Source of the DNA: Owenia fusiformis
Taxonomy: Eukaryota; Annelida; Polychaeta; Sabellida; Oweniidae
Assembly: GCA_903813345.2 (NCBI GenBank)
Contig: CAIIXF020000009.1
Location: forward strand, 4,090,001 to 4,154,000
DNA length: 64,000 nt
Reading direction: 5' to 3'
Shown: piece after piece, positions 1 through 12,196 of the stretch
Numbering within the stretch: the first letter of the stretch is position 1
How the letters are laid out: each line of letters starts with the position of its first letter
Position numbers and translations under genes: made by a program
The notes under the pieces: model-generated
Told to the model about the DNA's origin: nothing
The model's database searches: none
What the model saw: the letters and a program-made list of their open reading frames with translations, nothing else

Positions 1-58
1 ATTACAGTTATACTAGTTAACTGTCTTCATAAGTGGTATTCGACTAAAGAATGCTATC

Positions 59-111
59 TACAAAAAGGTTGGTGACTATAACAATACTGCAACACTTCTG
101 GTAGTGACATA
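59..111 (+). mobile_element. MITE family A, 3' fragment
   Basis: This is the right end only of family A: an AAAAAGGTTGG...ATAACAATA stretch followed by the terminal GTGACATA. It matches the right ends of the fuller copies at 10411-10547 and 27503-27667. The left half is missing. There is no coding content. Confidence 0.55.
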
Positions 112-383
112 CAATGTCAATCATTTCATTTGATACAATTTTCTGGGGATACCCAGTATAAGCAATTTTGTTTGTAGCGAACAGCAATACTTTGGCCATG
201 TCCCTTTGAAGTCTTTAATCAACGAGGAGATGTATAAGGAAATATAACACATCTTGCAACAGACGTTAGCATCATAAAATTGATGAAACATCTTCCGAAG
301 ATTGATTAGAAATTCTCCTAGATAACAATTTAACAGCCAAAATTCAGAATATATGTAAGTAGCTAGGTCCTTTACACTGAATG

Positions 384-583
384 CAGTGATCCCCACAGGA
401 TGTAGGTGCAAAATTCTCAATTTCACAATTCAGACCAAAATTGGTCGGTCAAAATATCCCCATTTTTCATGATTTTTCTCATTGTCAAGTATGTGCAAAT
501 GGATTCTCAGGAGGGTGCAAGGCTGTTTTCAAAATTCCAGGTGTATGCTGCGCCCACTTGCTTAAATGCTGGGGAGATCACTG
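384..583 (-). mobile_element. MITE family B, full-length copy
   Basis: The element is about 200 bp and runs from CAGTGATCCCCACAGG to GCTGGGGAGATCACTG, an imperfect inverted terminal pair. The interior (TTCACAATTCAGACCAAAATTGG, TTTTTCATGATTTTTCTCAT in reverse sense) matches the copy at 18978-19187 on the other strand. No convincing TSD was found, so the superfamily is open. ORFs crossing it are accidental, because the same reading is not preserved in other copies. Confidence 0.75.
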
Positions 584-719
584 AAATGACATATATACAC
601 TGGCTGTTCATCAATGGCACTACCCTCTCAATTTTACGGATGAACCTGCAGTGTAAATTTCTGACCAGGACATTTTTCTTATGTTTGAATTCCTAAACTA
701 AAAACTTCATTTCAGATTA

Positions 720-758
720 TTAATATCTTAGATATTAAAATCTTATCTTAAGATAAGA
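720..758. repeat. Two adjacent short palindromes
   Basis: TAATATCTTAGATATTA (720-736) and TCTTATCTTAAGATAAGA (741-758) are each self-complementary. They are AT-rich and could extrude as small hairpins. No function can be assigned. The rest of 584-890 is unremarkable. Confidence 0.5.
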
Positions 759-890
759 AATGTTAACTCTGTAAAAGAAAATTATGAGCATTAAAACTGT
801 AAAATTATAATTATCTTTCCTTGTCAGAGTAATATATACTACATGTATCAGCATTTGGACCCAGGGTTGCCAATTGAGACTTTTGGTTAA

Positions 891-1033
891 TAATAGGGAG
901 TTTAAGCTTGCAATGTTTTTTACAACCTAAATGGAAACAGAAAATATTTAAGCGATTCAGCATTTGTATGGACGATTGGTCATATGTATAGGTTGGCGTT
1001 TCAATATTATATGCAAGCTTAAACTCCCTATTA
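891..1033. mobile_element. MITE with TAATAGGGAG termini, copy 1
   Basis: The element is about 143 bp with near-perfect inverted ends of about 22 bp, TAATAGGGAGTTTAAGCTTG and its complement. A second copy lies at 6411-6543 with the same interior (ACAACCTAA, AATATTTAAGCGAT, TAGGTTGGCGTTTC). The outermost TA may be the TSD, which would fit a Tc1/mariner- or other TA-targeting family. It is too short to encode anything. Confidence 0.8.
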
Positions 1034-1354
1034 TCCAAAGGCCAAAATATCAATCAAGAATATATCATTATATGTAAGCATAAATGCCACATTGAAAGCA
1101 ATTCCATAATAATGCCATTATAGCACTCAACCCTAACTAAAAATATCATGGAGGTTATTTGATTTGCAAAATGTTAGGTCAAAGAGGGCAATTAGCGAGG
1201 AATATATTGGCAAAACATGAAGCTAATACTCCAAACTGTTTAAAAACACAAATTTGTTTCCTATTTTCCCAAGGTGAAAATTAAAGGAATTGACAAAACG
1301 CCATTGTCTTCTATACTATTGCCAAATGACCTTCTAATCATAAAATATGTCACC
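1034..1354. other. No feature seen
   Basis: AT-rich sequence with no credible ORF, splice-flanked exon or repeat that I could support. Confidence 0.4.
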
Positions 1355-1502
1355 AAATGTTAGACTAAAAACAATAAAATCCTAAAATGTTACACTAAAA
1401 ATTTACAAAATCCTAAATGTTGAACTAAAAGCATATAAACCTAAATATTTTTCTTAAGATTCAAAATTTTAAAATGTTACACCAAATATTCAAAATGTTA
1501 GC
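1355..1502. repeat. Degenerate ~30-bp tandem repeat
   Basis: A motif of the type AAATGTTA(C/G)ACTAAAAA followed by AAAATCCT recurs about four times with drift in spacing and sequence. It is an old minisatellite with no coding potential. Confidence 0.5.
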
Positions 1503-1504
1503 AA

Positions 1505-2226
1505 AACCTTTGCATTACCATGGAGAGCACTGTGAAGAGACCCGTTACAAATCCTCAAAATGTTATTCAAACATGACCGTGCTCTATTCGAATTTCTCAA
1601 CCAATCAGAATGCAGCATAGCCAATATAGAACGTTCTCTAATTCTCCATAGATGCACGACCATGCTCTATTCAATCTGCAATTTGCATTGTTTTGTGTGA
1701 CGTCACATCTCAGCTGCACATCTGGGGCTCTGTCCGGGGATAGCTGTTCTTTTTTACACCCTCCGTAACTACTGTAACTATTTAACATGGCTGACTTCAC
1801 TTCACCGTATAAAATCTAAAACGGGGAGTAAAATAGAACAGCCCAAACAAATTCTAAAATTTTTCCGGCCGACTTCAGAATCTTGACAGCATGCGTATTC
1901 TTCCTTCATGCCCGTTCCACAGACACGGCTTTTACTAATTTTTATGTTTGAATCGGAATAAATAATGATAGGCCATTCAATATGGTGAAATTCAGCACTC
2001 GTTGGACAGAATGTTAGTACAAATGCACTCACCTTCGGTTCGTGCTTTGTACAACATTCTGTCAAACTCGTGCTGAATTTCACCATATTGAATGGCCTAT
2101 CATTATTTATTCCTTAAACAAAACCTTATATTCCCCTGGAGAGCACTGTGAAGAGACCTGTTATATCTATCAAATGTTAACAAAACCTCCACATAACCCT
2201 GGTAAAAGCACTGTAGAGACTGTTAT
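1505..2226. repeat. ~55-bp repeat split by CCAAT/CRE-bearing insertion
   Basis: A unit containing GAGAGCACTGTGAAGAGACC occurs at about 1505-1552 and 2121-2165, and in weaker form at 2178-2225. The intervening DNA (about 1560-2113) looks inserted. It carries TTTCTCAACCAATCAG (CCAAT box), a perfect CRE TGACGTCA at 1698-1705 and the foldback at 1955-2113. The CCAAT-containing block resembles the interior of family D (31355-31702), which suggests common origin. No gene was found in it. Confidence 0.45.
1955..2113. mobile_element. Foldback element with ~58-bp arms
   Basis: The left arm begins GGAATAAATAATGATAGGCC and the right arm ends with its complement. The arms continue through TTCAATATGGTGAAATTCAGCA and GACAGAATGTT, leaving a loop of about 35 bp. 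Near-perfect pairing points to a MITE or to the inverted end of a larger insertion. No TSD could be fixed. ORFs spanning the arms are mirror images and not genes. Confidence 0.75.
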
Positions 2227-2911
2227 TATATTTATTAATTGCACATCACATTAACTTCCATATGGAAAATACCATTGCAAATAGATGTGTTTATTGTAAA
2301 AAGGGTACCGAGTCACAATATCCTTGAGAAAACATTGAAATGTGCAATGAAAATACCACACTGAATAATTGTATCGTGCCATTTTGTTACCAATTAAGTA
2401 CATAGTCCCAAAATTGTCAAATATTTTTATAAATGATACAATTTATGATACCATTTCCATGAACAGAAAAATTATCTCATTTATATAAAGGTTTGGTTTC
2501 ACTTCAATGGGGATTTAACATGTGTCTCCCTATCCTGCTGAAAATTGTAGTTCAATTTTTCAAACAAATATTTATGTGCCATTGTTTACATTGTTGGTAA
2601 GTGTAATTATTGGACTTACATATAAAACAATTTACACCTGTATTCATGTACTTATGTACATGTCAGAGGTCATATAAAGCATGGACCCTCCATTACTATT
2701 TGTGATTTGAAAATTTGACTCTACTAAATCCATAACCATCCAAAAGGTGAGCATATTTTCATAATTATAAATGTAACTAACTTCAATACTAATGTAATAT
2801 TGATACTGTGACACCACTGTTATCAAGTGGCAGTGTTACATAGAGCAGAATATCTGGATTAAAATGACTACTGTAAGCACACTAAAAGGGGGGTATTTGT
2901 ATAGGTTTTTT
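2227..2911. other. No feature seen
   Basis: AT-rich sequence without a supportable exon or repeat. The single ORF over 60 codons here (minus, 2644-2826) has no recognisable motif. Confidence 0.4.
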
Positions 2912-3036
2912 TGAAATTTCTATATGAGAACAGCCTATTATCCCTTAGTTTTTTAAACAGCTGCTAAAGAATATGGATATACACCAGTACTTGAAATATC
3001 TAAGGGATAATCGAGTGATCTCATGTAGAAATCAGG
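2912..3036. repeat. Inverted repeat, ~35-bp arms
   Basis: TTTCTATATGAGAACAGCCT...TTATCCCTTAG pairs with CTAAGGGATAATCG...CTCATGTAGAAAT across a loop of about 50 bp. It lies immediately upstream of the transposase relic. It could be a MITE or a leftover end of that transposon, but no matching copy was found downstream of the transposase. Confidence 0.5.
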
Positions 3037-3067
3037 GAAAACATGTATAAAAATACACCATTTTTAG

Positions 3068-4169
3068 CCTGAGTATGTTGGTAAATCTAAAAGGCCATTA
3101 TATTTCCAGGACTACATCAGGAGATATTCCACCATGACTTTCATTAACTGTGCTGACCAAACCAATGATGATTGTGTCCACTACTGGTTATGTTGTTGAT
3201 GTAGTTGGTCCATACCTAGCTGATCAAAAGAATAACGATGCTGCGATTCTTGAAGATATTCTCAATCAGAATATATCAGGGATGTCTGAATGGGTCGAAC
3301 CAGGTGACTTCCTCATAATTGATAGAGGCTTCAGGGATTGTCTACAGACAATCACAGAAAATAGTTTGGAACCGAGAATGCCAGCATTTCTACAAAAAGG
3401 TTCAAAACAGCATTCAACTAATGAAGCGAATGAGTCACGGTTGGTGACCAAAGTGAGATGGGTGGTGGAAAGTGTTAATGGTAGAATGAAACGATTCCAA
3501 TTTCTCGCAAATGTAGTTAGTAACTCTCAAATTCCATTTATTGGTGATTATGTGCGAATCGTTTGTTCCATCATGAACAAATTCTATGTACCTTTGAAAC
3601 GTTCTCATCCAGATGACATTAAGATTGCCAAGAGAATGAAAGTCTTGGCAGCTAAACCAAATCATCTTCAAAGTTTTGTTCTTCAGAACAATTTGGCCAG
3701 TAGAAGTGGTGCTTGGGTTAAGCTTGATGCTGAAAATGCTGCCCCTAATTTCCCTAAGTTATCTGATGAAGATCTGCGTTTCATTACACTGGGGGTTTAC
3801 CAGCTCAAGCAAGCCCCTTATTATGCCAGTCAGCACCTACAGGAAAATGGAGACTATGAAATCCAAATAAATGAACAATTTAGTAATATTATTCGTGTCA
3901 AACTGCAGAGTAGACATGTAAGTTCAAAGGTGTACACTTTGTGGGTTAGGTACTCTAGATCTCAAAAGGTGATTGACTGGTATTGCACCTGTAAAACTGG
4001 TGCACGCACAGTTGGTTGCTGCGCACACATTGCCAGTGTGGTCTGGTACCTTGGGAAGATGCGCCACAAGGAAACCTTTGAGCCTCAAGAGGACCCATCC
4101 ATTCATTTAATGGATGCAAAAGTTACATCAGACACTGAATCTGATGATTCAGATACAGATTCCAACTAA
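3068..4169 (+). pseudogene. DDE transposase with C-terminal SWIM finger, frameshifted and 5'-truncated
   Basis: The long open frame runs from about 3150 to 4169. Its first in-frame ATG is at 3165, and the upstream GTG is not a eukaryotic start. Motifs seen (numbering from 3150): GDFLIIDRGFRD with Asp58 as the second catalytic acid; RWVVESVNGRMKRF with Glu107 as the third; and WYCTCKTGARTVGCCAHI at 277-294, a SWIM zinc finger (Cys279, Cys281, Cys291, His293), followed by an acidic Ser/Asp tail. Family knowledge: this order fits DDE_Tnp_4 proteins of PIF/Harbinger- or ISL2EU-like transposons fused to SWIM, common in marine invertebrates. A different frame at 3068-3149 reads PEYVGKS...RRYST, resembling the upstream conserved segment, so a frameshift lies near 3150. 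The first catalytic Asp is not visible. It is inferred to be inactive as it stands. No matching TIR pair was found. An AATAAA lies near 4495. Confidence 0.8.
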
Positions 4170-6241
4170 GTTTCTGGAATTAAACACTACTATATACATG
4201 GTGACTTAACTTAATATTGATAAAATGTTCAATATTAAAACATTTGTACCAATGCAGAAAATTCAGCATAGTACAATTTGCAGTGGATCTGAAATCAATG
4301 AACAATATTTTACAAGTTAGACACAATGAAACATTTTTATAGTGCACATGAATTGTGTTTTTACAATTGTTTATTTCATTTTATTGAGATTATCAGTGTT
4401 GTACAATTGGCATCGTTGCAGATTTCTACTTTTTACTTTTACATTTGTTACAACAAATATTTATTTCTTTTTTGTTGATATTTACTAATGTTTCAATAAA
4501 GTACAATAGCAGTAGTACAGAAAATGGTTTGTCTGTCTCATTGGATGGATTATATAAACCTAAACATTATTGATCACTATATATTAAAGTTACTTCATTA
4601 ATTATCAAGTTAATTCTAATTATTACAAAAACTCATAATTTGATTTGATTTGATAATTATAATTATATACTACAAGAGAAAGTAAGAAATAACTCTGTTT
4701 GCTTAAAGGTACCATACAGTGTCAATACACTTTGTACTTACATTTTTGGCAATTTTCCAATTATCGGTCCAAGACTCAAATAACCCTTTTCGAAGCATAT
4801 CTAGCAATGCAATGTGATCAACTTATATAGCAGTCTTGGGGAAGGTATAAAAATGAGTTCTGTTGGAATAGAATTTGTTCCAGACTTAGACTTGAAATAG
4901 TGACCTACTTCAATGACCTATTTGACCTTAAAGTTGAGGTCAAAATGACTGCAAAATAGTTTTCTCATAAAAAGCACATATTGAGGTATTAATACTAGTA
5001 AAATGGTCAAAATTGATTGATGGGGAAAAAACAGCACATTTGCAACCCATCCAACTAATAATACAATTTTGAACCCAAAACACCTGAAGCTAACAGACAA
5101 TTGAAACTGAGTATTCCACCGAGGACGAACATGCTACAACAGGGAGGAAGTGTTACAGATTGCTAATATCATATAATTTCTCATTTATATCATAAAAGAG
5201 TCTAAAATGGACAATTTTCCTACACTCTTGGCCTCATTACAAGTAATTCACTGCACGATTTCCTTCGCCCATTGCTGTTATTGTGTTAACTGCCTACAGG
5301 GGACCAAAAACTAATTTCAAGATAAAGCCTTTATTTCCTCGTATTTTCGTCCAATTATTCTTCAGGAAATACAGCAAATTATAAGTCTTTTAATTACATA
5401 CTCTCAAGAAAGTTGATTACATTTATGGCGCAGAAATAATGGCTATTTGGTCATCAATAAAATCTGAAGAACTCTTCAATTTGGAGGAAGGAAAGTATTT
5501 GTTTTTATGACAATGATCTTGTATTTCGGAACTCATGGAAATCAAGTTAATCTATGAATTTCGCGAAAGTGGGTGAGCCCTTAGACAAGTGCATATATCG
5601 ATTGCATAATTAGCTCCTCTTATTAAGATCCAAATCAGATTTGTCTATTGATCATTAAGGTTGGCAACTTATAACAAGAGTACTCTTAAGCAGTAAAGCA
5701 TTTGGGTGCTATACCAAATTAAGATAAGATTAAAGAAATTATCCTACACCCACATAACCTTAAAATCCATTTGTACCCACTTAATATGCAGAAATATGGA
5801 AAATTGAAATATTTTGACCAATTTTATGAGCTAGAATTATGAAAATTCTTCACCCATCTAGCCTTAAAATCCATTACCCACTTGAAATACATAGAAACGT
5901 GCACCACTGGTATATTTTAACCAATCTTGGTCAGATCTATGAAAAGGAAAATTCGATGTTGTTGATCTAGTATTTGACTGGTTCATTAGATGTCAATATA
6001 TCCTGTTTTTTGACAAAGAGATGCTGTTTATTACAATCTAATAACACTCACATAACTCAATGTCAATGTTTCTAATTTCTACTGAGAACTTTTTAAAGCA
6101 ACAATATCTCATCCTTGATAAAATGTTCCAGTTAATGTTAGCTAAACATAAATCATATTTTTATTTTTCACTTTAGGTCAAACCTTACACTGTATATCAC
6201 GATGTAACAGCTTTGTGAAGAAGTATACAAGCATACAACCA
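4170..6241. other. No gene seen
   Basis: About 2 kb of AT-rich DNA. A short run of TGACCT/AGGTCA words sits at 4905-4945, and a piece resembling family B (CCATTTGTACCCACTT, TTTTGACCAATTTTA) lies near 5765-5830. Nothing else can be supported. Confidence 0.4.
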
Positions 6242-6310
6242 AACAAGGCATTAAAATGCAAAATGTCCCCACCTGCCATTTGTTACAGACGCTGAACACC
6301 AAGAATGTTC
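6242..6310 (+). mobile_element. MITE family A, 5' fragment
   Basis: ACAAGGCATTAAAATGCAAA followed by the CACCTGCCATTTGTTACAGA core, then the match is lost. This is the left half of family A only. Confidence 0.6.
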
Positions 6311-6410
6311 ATTAAGACAGTTTTATTGTTATATAGTTGTTCAGATGACAAACGAGAGACATCCTAAACTAACTACTTTATAACACCCATGAAGTAAGTC
6401 AAAAAGAGCT

Positions 6411-6543
6411 AATAGGGAGTTTAAGCTTGCAATGTTTTTCACAACCTAAACGTGAACGGAAAATATTTAAGCGATGCATTTGTATGATCGGTCAAACTTA
6501 TAGGTTGGCGTTTCGATTTTATATGCAAGCTTAAACTCCTTAA
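6411..6543. mobile_element. MITE with TAATAGGGAG termini, copy 2
   Basis: A second copy of the 891-1033 element, 133 bp. The left end AATAGGGAGTTTAAGCTTGC and right end GCAAGCTTAAACTCCTTAA differ by a few substitutions and one small internal deletion. Two copies with conserved ends establish a family. Confidence 0.8.
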
Positions 6544-7210
6544 TGTCTGAGCTAGACTCTGAATATTGAAGGATGTATTGAAGCACATAGAACAGAATAA
6601 AGATGTTCATATGGATGACAGAAAAGAGACACCCTAACCAAGCACTTTTACAATTCCCATGGGCCAAGGCAAGGAAAGTTAAAGGTTTGAATATTAAATA
6701 TTAAACTGAATGCAATTTTGAACAAAATATTCATCGGCCGGTACTGAAAATCAGAGCATTGTGACCATGACATAAATGAAACATGTCTAAAATGGAACAC
6801 TATTTTAAGGTATACTGTGTGTGAAATACAGATTTCACTCTAGTTTACAGTGTGTTTCTGACATCATAGATCACAATGTCATCAATATTACATGCAGGTC
6901 AGACTGGTCAGCGGCCAAATTAACCTATTTAACACCAAGAACGACAGATATGTCTGTCACGAATAAAATCACTTGGGATTCAGGAATGCTATATAAATCA
7001 ATAACTAAATTATTTTCTAAAGGTTGATCTAACTTTGTTGACAATTTTTATCATATCTTCATTTTGTCTTAAAACGTGTGCTATAGGTCTATGTATGTTT
7101 ACTTATCTTACAAATTCAAAAAATATTACAAATTGTATGTTTATATTTAGATAAACTGGACACTGGCAAAAATGAAAAAAATGTCCTGGTTTTAAACCAT
7201 TTTTACTTCA
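6544..7210. other. No feature seen
   Basis: No supportable exon, RNA gene or repeat in this stretch. Confidence 0.4.
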
Positions 7211-7571
7211 ATTACTCAGATGCGAGTAGGTAGTTACCAGTCTTGCCACCAGGTGGCTGATTTGGGGGAAATAACATGGCAGGGTATTACAAAATTCCCT
7301 TAAACCTGAATTTTCATCAGTTTTAGCGGTTCACTTTTCATATTACCCTTATGTATGTGATAGACATACACATTAAAATATGTTCAGTAAAAGAAAATAT
7401 TATCTGCCCAACACAAGAAAAGACATATCACTTTTTGTGGATTTACAACATGGGGAATCTCCCTGACTTAGATGTAATTTACATGTAGATTCCAAATATG
7501 ATATCAATTTGACTGAAAATAATTTCAATGACGTAAATCAAGATTATTTCTACTCGCATCTAGAATATTGA
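7211..7571 (+). mobile_element. MITE with CAGATGCGAGTAG ends, copy 1
   Basis: The left end is ACTCAGATGCGAGTAGGTAG and the right end TTTCTACTCGCATCTAG, so AGATGCGAGTAG is inverted. A longer copy lies in opposite orientation at 38852-39290, sharing the internal TGCCACCAGGTGGC/GGCAGGGTATTACAAAATTCC segments. Homology extends a few bases beyond the TIR on each side, so the exact boundaries and TSD are uncertain. No ORF of note. Confidence 0.75.
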
Positions 7572-7599
7572 ATTGAAACAGCAAAGCGTATCATATCGA

Positions 7600-7810
7600 T
7601 CAACCGCCATGGCTGCCAAAATCCTTCTATAAACTTTTCGGTTTTGAAAATCAGCTTTCGAGCAGCCCTTCTTTCCCACTAGGGAATATACAATACATAT
7701 ACAAAATCTGAACAAAATCGGGCCAACAGTATTTGAGCTATCGCCCAGACAGACGGACGGATGTATGGACAGATGGAGGCATTCTCTATATCCCTCCGAA
7801 CTTTGTTCGA
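7600..7810. repeat. Dispersed-repeat remnant with GACAGACGGACGGA tract
   Basis: Contains CAGACAGACGGACGGATG followed by ATGGACAGATGG, a kind of tract common in interspersed repeats of invertebrates (established knowledge, loosely recalled). There is no second copy in this window, so the assignment is weak. Confidence 0.3.
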
Positions 7811-10410
7811 AGAAATAACAAGTTAGGGATCAAAACTTTACATATACATGACTTTTTCATTAATTCAACTTTCATGTCCATATTAGGTTGAATAACCGAC
7901 CTTGCAGGTTCAAAGGTCACAATCTGCAGAACTATCTGGTCGGTCACTCTTTTTCTTAAAAAACCTCCTTGTATGCTATAAATCCAAAGGAATCTGCAAT
8001 CTCTGAGGAATAAGATGCAATCTTCAAGGAGACAAATATTATATTAAGTGATCATAAAAAGGTGTGTGAGAGGTGTAAGCTTAACTAACCTCAGTAGTAA
8101 ATACCAGTCCTTGATGCAGTCCTAGAGGCACTAAAAGTGCAATTCCTAAATGAACAATGTTTGCAGTCCACTATGCAATTAAGATTGCAATATTCAATGG
8201 ACTAAAGTTCACAACATTCAGGGAGCTAAAGATTTCAATATTATAACAATATTAAATGAAGATCTTTAATGAGCTGAAGATTGTTCTGCTCTGAGTCAAA
8301 GATTCCAGTCCTCCACACCCAGGTGGATCTAGGAGCGAACAAGGGGGGGGGGGCATATTTCAATTAAGAAAAAAGTTTCTCCTCACTACAGCAAACATAT
8401 TGGCTTGACGTAAGAGGTGAGAACTACCATGACAAGAAACAAAGACCCTAATTATTCAGAACTGAACACTGATATGTTTAAAGACACTTGAGGTACATTA
8501 TTGATTCCAATACAAACAACTTCATTATGGCAATTGTATTTTCCATGAAATATCATGAGAAAAAAATGAAAAATCAAAACAACACAAATAATAGACATGT
8601 AGTTTCCATATAAAAAGCCAGAATCTATCAATATTTTATAAAAAAAGAAAACGAACAAAGAAAAAATGTGATAACAAACAACATTAAAGGGTTTCAATCC
8701 ATTTTTTGTTTTTTATCATCAGGATATCATTTCCGCCTGCCAATTTATCAAGTGAACTGTAAACTGTAAACCTGTACAGAAAGTCTCGAGATTTCATATT
8801 TAACTGAGGAATAAGAGTGAATAGCATGGATTAAGCAAGGAATAAAGTAAACATGCACATCATAGACAAGCAGAATTTCATAGAAATCTTTGAGAATCAA
8901 ATTGTCTGTCAAATCTTAGAGGAAATCGCTCCAAAAAAATAAGACAGAAGTGATAATTTTGAATTGGGCAAAGGCCTGAATCTTCCTCTATGAGATTAAA
9001 ACTGTTTAATCTTTGCTGCAGATTTCTCCTTTGTGAAGAATAAGTACTGAAAATAACCAGTTGTTGATTATAACCAGAAATCATTTATTAGAAGATACCC
9101 AAGCCCTTCAAAACATATACTACATTATTTCATGTTTCCTTCCCTATTTTTCTAATAAGAGTTATAACCAGTATGATCAAAACTGTCTGAACTTTTCTGT
9201 ATTTCAAGTGAGTAAATATCACATCTTTTTGAATATCCCTCGATTATTCAGTTATTAGTTGAAATTGAAATGAATGAATCTAACACTATTTTCAGGAAGG
9301 ATGATAGAATGTTATTATTGAGAAAACACATAACAAAGTGCACTCAAATCTTCAGTCTGTCAGATATTTCACCCTGAGCAAAAAGTTTTAAACTAATCTC
9401 TAAATAAGTTAAGACAATTTTATAGTTCAGCTGCCCCATCCACACTGCTTGTGGCCAACCTACCCAGATTAGTAATCAATTCAAATACATCGCACTGACA
9501 TTTTCTCAGCTATGGCAATCGGCAAGAACATTTCAATTATGTTTTACTAACGCTGGTCAATGATGGGTCATTTACGCCAATAATGACATCATTGGAAATG
9601 GCCATATACAGAAAATCATCCTTTTGGCAAGAGAGTTTGAAAACAATCTTATTTAGTCTTGCAAATCAATGAAGTATTGTAGATAAAGAACATCTGAAGT
9701 AAAAAATTATTTTAAAAACAGTTTTATCAGAGTAATATAGTATATTTACAAACAAAATGAATACTTGAAAGTGAAAAGAGACCTAGTAATGCCCTGCCAT
9801 CTATAAAAGTCCTCATCCCCATGACAACAAACCAACTAAATCAACAGAAAGTGGATTGAATGGGAAGATAGATTTATTGACTCAAATATATCGTTAATAT
9901 TCCAATCAACATACAAGTAATAGTTGCCATCACGAAAATTATATCCCTAATTTCATACGACATGATTTGTTTTCTATCAAGCATACAAATGTGTTAACTT
10001 TGTCACGAGGTTTAATCAGAAAATAAAATAACGACAAAAAGAAGTGAAAATACAAATCTGCGACAGACATATACAATCCATATATTACAGCACAAAATGG
10101 AACGAAATGGTACGAAAGCATAAATTCTGTAAAAATTACAGCTTTTAACCCCGTAACAAATGTATTCTGCCTAAAAATGGTAGCTAAGGTATACTTTAAT
10201 GCTCAGCTATTGTGCACCTAAATGTCAAAACCTTCATACAGTTTATCACACAGACACAAATATTGGCTCCAAGTAATATAGTGCTTCCTTCATCTGTATG
10301 AACTAAAATGTGTTCCTTTCCAATAATCTGATTTCACTTCATATACTGGATGTGATTCTCTGGGTATAAGAACTAAAGAATTCTCAAATTATAATGCAGG
10401 GACTCCAATC
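7811..10410. other. No gene seen
   Basis: About 2.6 kb with only accidental ORFs and a poly-G run near 8344. I see no repeat family member or exon with plausible splice sites. Confidence 0.4.
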
Positions 10411-10547
10411 AACAAGGCATTAACATGCAAAATATCACCACCTGTCATTTGTTACAGATGCTGATCGTCATATCCCAACAGCCGAACATCATCCACAAAA
10501 AAAGTTGAACACTATACCTATATGTCACAACTTCTGGTAGTGACATA
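10411..10547 (+). mobile_element. MITE family A, full-length copy
   Basis: Runs from AACAAGGCATTAACATGCAA through the CACCTG(C/T)CATTTGTTACAGA core and the AAAAAGTTG...ATATGTCACAAC stretch to GGTAGTGACATA. The ATGTCACC near the left and GGTGGTGACAT at the right of the family form a subterminal inverted pair. Length about 137 bp. Non-coding and non-autonomous. Confidence 0.75.
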
Positions 10548-11440
10548 CTAACATAATGATAATAAAGATTAACTCAAATATATTTCACATCAATGAAATA
10601 CAATGTAAAGCTTTTTTCTGTGTACCAATATTGTCAACTTGATTTATGTAAATCCCTTCTCTCATACAGTCTGAGACAAAGCCATAAAATTTCCAAATAG
10701 TGGCAATCCAGTGGTCATTCACACTTTAAGCCATATTTTGATGACTGTACATGAGACTGTAGATGATGCATGAGATAAAACAGATTGTTTACACCTTTCA
10801 CTCATCAAGCTAATAAAATTCAATCTTACACTTAATGTTCTTTAACTTGTTTATCAGCTCTTGATTCAAAGCACTGTTCACCAGACTGTAACCTTTAAGG
10901 CACCAATCACTCATTGATTTCCATGAGGTTATGCATGAGAGTGTATAATCTCACCCCATGATACCTCTTCCCTTTCAGGTGAATAACATAATATCATATT
11001 GTCCCCTGCAGAATAAAACCCATATTTAATCCCTCCTAGTAACTAACCTTTGTATCCAACCCATGTTTTATTATTAAGATGCTTGTAACATTTCTATTCC
11101 AACAATGAAAAAGCTCTAAATGGAAATAACATAAAATTACCATAGAAACCAAAATGGTGTTTTGTTTTGATTCACATTTCAATTTTTCAAAGTACATCTT
11201 TATCTAAAGCTGCCATCATCCTGAGATAGTAAAGTCTGTTGAACCCATAATGGTACATTATTATCTCCCATGGATTTATATGGGTCAGTACCATTCATTA
11301 CAAAATAATGCTCAAGGTGGCAATTACTTCTGCAAGCATCCAGGTTTTCATTGAGCCTTGCAAGACAGTATTTATGGAGGCAATATGTCAACTATATTTA
11401 TTCCTGTATTTTATGGGTTCATCCTTATCTAGCTTTGACT
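10548..11440. other. No feature seen
   Basis: No supportable feature before the left TSD of the element at 11451. Confidence 0.4.
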
Positions 11441-12196
11441 CAGGGATAATCACCCTGGGTATAGTCTGTCACGTGACTTCATGGATGACGTGTGCGCGAG
11501 TGATTCGCATTTTCTTTCGCTTGAGGTTTGTAATCACACTTTTTACATGTTTTAAGATTTTGTATCTCTGTGAAACTTGTCCCGTACCATCAATGTCTGA
11601 AGACGATCTAATTCACCAAATATCTCATCCAAGCGTGTCCCGGTTAAAGAGAAATTCGCACTTTTGTGTCTCGCAAAATGACGTGTGCGCGAGTAAATCG
11701 AATTTTACGAAGGATGGGTGCGCGAGTCTAAAATATTTTTATTCACTTGAGACAATTCTGCAAGCTAAGGCAGAATACAACTCACGTGACATTTGTTTTT
11801 GTCATCTTAAAGTAGTATGTTAAAGAATAGTTTGCTATTTTGTAGATGTTTCATGTATGGCACATACATGTCTACGTTTAATGACAATAAATGTTTTGAA
11901 ATAGCTTGTAGGGCTGTCCGGCATTGCAGGTGAATTAAAATTTGAACCAAAAATTGAATTAAATTTTTGGCGGTCTCATAAAACCGGCAGCATATTCATT
12001 TATTGACATCCCATACAAGGGGGGGGGTAAATAAATAATATTTTTTTCATTTTATTTACATCGGGACAATTTATAAATGTTATTTATAGTGCTAGGATGT
12101 AATATCAAATGAAAAGTGATCGTGAAACATTGACAAATAATGATTCAATCTTGTTTAGCCAGTTGATTTCTACGGGGACCTCAGAAATGAACAAAT

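Noticed and set aside
121-426. 101-codon minus-strand ORF as a gene
   Set aside because: It overlaps the MITE B at 384-583, has no recognisable motif, and its length is plausible by chance in 64 kb.
11308-11823. 171-codon plus-strand ORF, and its twin at 13341-13691 on the minus strand, as genes
   Set aside because: Both lie in the inverted arms of T1 and read the same arm sequence. The first also starts outside the element. There is no domain or splice context; mirrored ORFs are expected from long TIRs.
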